Positions 60,633 to 64,000 of a stretch of 64,000 bases of DNA are shown here, one piece after another. The stretch is from contig NZ_JAGGPU010000002.1 of the NCBI RefSeq assembly GCF_018613605.1, forward strand, positions 124,001 through 188,000, given 5' to 3'. A program made the position numbers and the translations under genes. The number at the start of each line of letters is the position of its first letter. Within the stretch, counting starts at the first letter, position 1. The notes beneath the pieces were generated by a model. That model saw only the letters and a list, made by a program, of their open reading frames with translations, made no database searches and was not told where the DNA came from. This stretch comes from Pedobacter sp. ISL-64 (GTDB taxonomy: Bacteria > Bacteroidota > Bacteroidia > Sphingobacteriales > Sphingobacteriaceae).

Positions 60633-63600
60633 TTACTTATTTTTAAATACTATTCTAATGGTTGTACCCATTCCCGGATTGCTTTGATAATTTATCGTGG
60701 CATCAAGCTGATCTGCCCGGTTTCTGATGTTTAACATGCCATTACCCATTACGTGATTTCCTTGTCCGGGCATTTCCATATCAAAGCCTTTTCCATCATC
60801 TGAAATCTTTAGCTCCACGAAACTTCCACGCTGGGAAAGATGCACCTTTAGGTTTTTACAATCTGAATGTTTAATGGCATTATTGATAGCTTCCTTTAAA
60901 ATTAGAAAAAGATTTTTTCTCTGTTGCATACCAATATTGGTGATAGAAAATGCTTCATCGTATTCGAAAATAAAATTAATCCCCTTAGCCCTGCATAGTG
61001 GTTCTGCATAACTCCTGATCCGTTGCAGGATGCTGGATAGGTTATCGTTTTTTGGATTAATGGCCCAGACAATATCACTCATTTCAAGAATCATCTCATT
61101 AGCTGTTACACCAATCGTATCCAGAACCTCATTCATCTGACGCCGCTGATTGCCCTTTGCATATCGCCTTGCAACCTCACTATAAACGGAAATGCTGCTT
61201 AGCGTTGAACCAATCTGATCATGGAGATCTTGGGCAATACCATTGCGGATAGCCTGCTGTTGAAGCAGGATGTTCATCCGGTAACGGTAAATGAAATAAA
61301 TGACTCCTGCCATTAATAAACATACGCTCGTGCAAAACCACCCCGTTAACCAGAATGGCGGGCTTATAATAATGTTGATGACCGATACCTTTGTGGCTTG
61401 AGTACCACGCCAGTTGGTGGCCTTGACCTGAAAGCGGTAAGTACCGGCTTTTAAATTTGCGTATTCTGCAAAATTTCGCTTGTCGGCAGCAATCCATTCA
61501 TGATCATATCCTTCGAGTTTATAGGCATATTGCAAGTTATCCCCGCTATATTCAGGGGCAGCATATTCAATGGTAATCTGATCCTGAGTGTGGTTAAGTT
61601 CAATGGTATTTGCCTTAAGCAACTCATTGTAAGAGGCATTAAAAATCTTAAAATCGGTAAAGTAAATATTCGGGTTATGGTCAATTTTAGCCACTTTTGA
61701 GGGGTTGAATGTAATAAAGTAATTCAAGCCCGAAGCATAGATAATTCCATCATTGTCCCTAAACATATAGCCCGACAGCCCCCCGGTCTTTTGTAGTCGC
61801 GGCATATCATAACAGCTGTACACCTTTATTGCAGGGTCGTATTTATGAATGTGACCATTGCAGAGCATCCAAAGCTTATTATGAGCATCTATCTGCATAC
61901 CCTCGGACAGATTGCTTGATTCGCTTACATGATAGAACCGCTGCTGCTTTGGGTTGAAATAATTGATGCCTCCACCATAAGTGCTTACCCACAAGTTCCC
62001 GCTTAAATCTTCAAGCATATCGAATACATTGTTGCTGCTCAACGAATAGCGGTTATCAAGATCATTGATGTAGTACTTTACAGTTCCGATGTTTTTGCTC
62101 CACTCACCAAGCCCGGCCTTGAAGTTTGCTAACCAGACACGCCCTTGCTTTCCCTTGTAGATTTTCCGTATCAGATTATCTTTAATATCGTATTTCTTAA
62201 GAATTTTCTTTACCGAATCAGCCCTTGATGTCCATTTCTTTTCAACTAGATCATAATAAGTTAAATAATGTCCATAAGGTGAGACGACCAGCACCGGATG
62301 ATGATCAATAGTATCTCTGATCACCGATACTATCCGCGAATTGATCAGCTTTTTCATAACCGGATCTTGATCTGTATTTGCTAGAGGGCTTACTGTGCCG
62401 GTATAAAGGTCATATCTAAAAAGTGTGAAGTCCGTGCCGATATAGCACTGTTTATCCATATCCATGAAAAAATGAGTTACCGATAAAGGTTTCCCCTGAT
62501 AGGTTAACTTCCTGTGGTGAAGGAGTCCGCTGTTCCTATCCTTAATATAAAGTCCATTGCTTGTGCCTATTAGCAGATCGCCCTGATTGGTCTTGTAAAA
62601 ATCATAGATTTTGATGTCCTGATCATCTTTTTCCAGCATATGCTGTTCAAAAGGAGAAAATAAAGGGTTATGCATATTCACACCATTATCTGTACCTATC
62701 CATATAATTCCCTGACGGTCCTTGAAAACCGTGTTCACATGGTCATCGCTTAAACTTCCTGCATTTTGCTTTTGATGCCTTAAGTTCACCATGCGTCTCT
62801 TAATGGGATCATATAGGACAATTCCGGCCGCTCTTCCCGCCATCCATATTTGTCCCTCAGCATCTTCCGCAAACGATACGTATTCATCCATTGCAATATT
62901 GGCACTTTTGAACACAGCATCATACACGCTTTCCTGCAAGCCATCAGCCGCAAGTCGGTAGACTTTCTTATCCCATGAACCCAGCCAAATGCCATCCTTT
63001 TTATCTTTGAACATCGAGGTAATACTCGCATGGGGGAGTGAGGCGTACAAATCCTCATAGCGGTCATCGGACTTGTGAGATAAATTACGTGTATTGATTT
63101 TAAGCAAACCTCCTCCTGCGCGGCCAACCAATAATGTGTCATTCCTTCCCATCGCCAAAGCGAGAACGCATTTTGTCCCTTTCTTCACCGGAGTATCGAA
63201 TATCCCCGTTCTTTTATTAAACCTCACAGCAAAGGAGCTGTTCGTTCCCAGCCATAGGCAGTTATATCTGTCCTCGACTATTTTATTGATCCCATTTTCT
63301 GGAATACCCCTTTGAGAATGTCCATCGTAACTAAATTGTTTAAACTGCTGCCGGGCAGGTAAACGGTAATCATATCGGCTCATCCCGCCATCCTGTGTGG
63401 CAATCCAGATTACGCCATCAGCATCTTCATAAAGATCCTTTATAATATTTCCTGAAATAGTTGTTTTGTCATTATGGCGATGCCTGAAGTAGGCGATCGA
63501 TCGGCCGTCATACCGGTTAAGACCGTCTTCTGTCCCAAACCAGATAAACCCCCGCTTATCCTGAAGGATGCAGTTTACCTTTCTATGCGAAAGGCCCTGA

Positions 63601-63692
63601 TCCAAATTGATTTTTTTGAAAAAAATATCTGGCGGGACAGTCGCTGCTGTAAAATAGTTAATCAGTATAAGCAATAGCGAGATATATCTCAT
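60633..63692 (-). CDS. Sensor histidine kinase with reg_prop propeller and Y_Y_Y domain
   Basis: A 1019-residue kinase. The frame extends to 63788, but ATG 63692 begins a clear signal segment (YISLLLILINYFTAA). The periplasmic part has two-component regulator propeller repeats (LDQGLSHRKVNCILQDKRGF, IWFGTEDGLNRYDG and similar WIGT/WLGT units) and a Y_Y_Y domain (LQYAYKLEGYDHEW, TYRFQVKATN). A transmembrane helix (about 782-806) precedes the HisKA_3 dimerisation helix with His824 (LHDQIGSTLSS) and the HATPase domain (NNAIKH, DDGKGFDM, GNGMLNIRNRA). There is no receiver domain, so it is not a hybrid; the partner is the regulator just downstream. It probably senses a periplasmic ligand. The activator motif lies 194 bp upstream. 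Confidence 0.9.
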   Translation of the reverse strand: MRYISLLLILINYFTAATVPPDIFFKKINLDQGLSHRKVNCILQDKRGFIWFGTEDGLNRYDGRSIAYFRHRHNDKTTISGNIIKDLYEDADGVIWIATQDGGMSRYDYRLPARQQFKQFSYDGHSQRGIPENGINKIVEDRYNCLWLGTNSSFAVRFNKRTGIFDTPVKKGTKCVLALAMGRNDTLLVGRAGGGLLKINTRNLSHKSDDRYEDLYASLPHASITSMFKDKKDGIWLGSWDKKVYRLAADGLQESVYDAVFKSANIAMDEYVSFAEDAEGQIWMAGRAAGIVLYDPIKRRMVNLRHQKQNAGSLSDDHVNTVFKDRQGIIWIGTDNGVNMHNPLFSPFEQHMLEKDDQDIKIYDFYKTNQGDLLIGTSNGLYIKDRNSGLLHHRKLTYQGKPLSVTHFFMDMDKQCYIGTDFTLFRYDLYTGTVSPLANTDQDPVMKKLINSRIVSVIRDTIDHHPVLVVSPYGHYLTYYDLVEKKWTSRADSVKKILKKYDIKDNLIRKIYKGKQGRVWLANFKAGLGEWSKNIGTVKYYINDLDNRYSLSSNNVFDMLEDLSGNLWVSTYGGGINYFNPKQQRFYHVSESSNLSEGMQIDAHNKLWMLCNGHIHKYDPAIKVYSCYDMPRLQKTGGLSGYMFRDNDGIIYASGLNYFITFNPSKVAKIDHNPNIYFTDFKIFNASYNELLKANTIELNHTQDQITIEYAAPEYSGDNLQYAYKLEGYDHEWIAADKRNFAEYANLKAGTYRFQVKATNWRGTQATKVSVINIIISPPFWLTGWFCTSVCLLMAGVIYFIYRYRMNILLQQQAIRNGIAQDLHDQIGSTLSSISVYSEVARRYAKGNQRRQMNEVLDTIGVTANEMILEMSDIVWAINPKNDNLSSILQRIRSYAEPLCRAKGINFIFEYDEAFSITNIGMQQRKNLFLILKEAINNAIKHSDCKNLKVHLSQRGSFVELKISDDGKGFDMEMPGQGNHVMGNGMLNIRNRADQLDATINYQSNPGMGTTIRIVFKNK

Positions 63693-63833
63693 AGTAAATT
63701 CAAATGTTTTGGCGGGAGAGTCATCAACTTCCAGGGTGTTGAAAAGCGTCGAACTGAAAATCAGTTGGAAACCCCTTTGTGCAGGCAATTCGCTATTATC
63801 TTAATATCCAAATTGCCGATTAATAGTAATTTA

Positions 63834-63902
63834 CAAAATTAGTGATTTGCATGCGCTGGCAAGGGAGTTGCCGGAGTCAAAATTCACACCTAATTTGGGG
63901 AT
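63834..63902 (-). promoter_or_regulatory. Activator motif and -7 box upstream of the sensor kinase operon
   Basis: On the minus strand: ATCCCC-AAATT-AGGTGT (63902-63886), then TAATTTTG (63841-63834), an exact TAnnTTTG, 44 nt away, about two helical turns further than the 22-23 nt seen elsewhere. This suggests autoregulation of the two-component operon. Confidence 0.45.
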
Positions 63903-63956
63903 TGCGAATACAAACTTTGTTTATATAAATGACACAAAGTTCAAATCTAACACTGT

Positions 63957-63995
63957 CAAAAATTACCATCATCTCTGAAATGATGGTAATTTTTG
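63957..63995. terminator. Strong hairpin terminator at the right edge
   Basis: CAAAAATTACCATCAT, loop CTCTGAA, ATGATGGTAATTTTTG: perfect 16-bp arms with an A-run on one side and a T-run on the other, so it can work in both directions. It probably ends a gene that lies outside the window. Confidence 0.8.
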
Positions 63996-64000
63996 CGACT

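Noticed and set aside
1..64000. CRISPR arrays, rRNA operon, intact tRNA, intact transposase or integrase
   Set aside because: Looked for repeats with regular spacers, conserved RNA segments and recombinase motifs; none was seen.

Overview
The window reads as a chromosomal segment of a Bacteroidota bacterium, most likely Sphingobacteriaceae (Pedobacter/Mucilaginibacter type). The basis is two ECF sigma / FecR / SusC / SusD modules with STN-domain receptors, DUF4369-TlpA thioredoxins, a reg_prop/Y_Y_Y sensor kinase, and promoters of the Bacteroidota form TAnnTTTG. The genus is inferred from protein style; there is no rRNA or intact tRNA.

Layout. 0-4.7 kb: two DUF1569 (DinB-like) paralogues, one of them exported, then a short-chain dehydrogenase, an ALDH3-type aldehyde dehydrogenase and an Old Yellow Enzyme. 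4.9-13.0 kb: ECF sigma, FecR anti-sigma, SusC, SusD, TlpA. 14.0-25.8 kb: a second such module, extended by a large TlpA-like protein, an S41 processing peptidase and another TlpA. 26.1-27.9 kb: SDR plus AraC regulator. 28.0-35.5 kb: a defence and debris region. It holds an IetA/IetS ATPase-subtilase pair with the stub of a restriction-like nuclease behind it, a decayed tRNA with a CAT anticodon loop, gene fragments, a pair of 20-bp dyad repeats, and an AbiEi/AbiEii type IV toxin-antitoxin operon with two well-resolved operators. 35.5-64 kb: an accessory redox/catabolic region with an amidohydrolase, a secreted HExxH protein, three cupins, Crp/Fnr and AraC regulators, a Tag glycosylase, SDRs, a molybdenum hydroxylase with FeS subunit and dihaem cytochrome, an MFS carrier, an iodotyrosine-deiodinase-like nitroreductase, a GMC oxidoreductase, an ALDH, an alpha/beta hydrolase, two lipoproteins, two NarL-type response regulators and a reg_prop sensor kinase.

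The most interesting signal is in the spaces between genes of the right half. A 17-bp partly palindromic motif, ATCMCC-N5-AGGTGA, recurs upstream of about nine transcription units. At six of them it lies 22-23 nt upstream of a TAnnTTTG-like -7 box, where the -33 element would be. This looks like one activator-dependent regulon joining scattered oxidoreductase, transporter, cupin and lipoprotein genes, and it probably includes both response-regulator operons. The binding protein is not identified; the two response regulators and the Crp/Fnr protein in the window are candidates.

The right half also carries many relics: a frameshifted outer-membrane barrel gene, a RidA 3' fragment, an IS66 transposase tail and a frameshifted peroxiredoxin. 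It appears to be a region of frequent insertion and decay. Coordinates, reading frames, motifs and repeats were read directly from the sequence; family names come from recognised motifs, with no database search.
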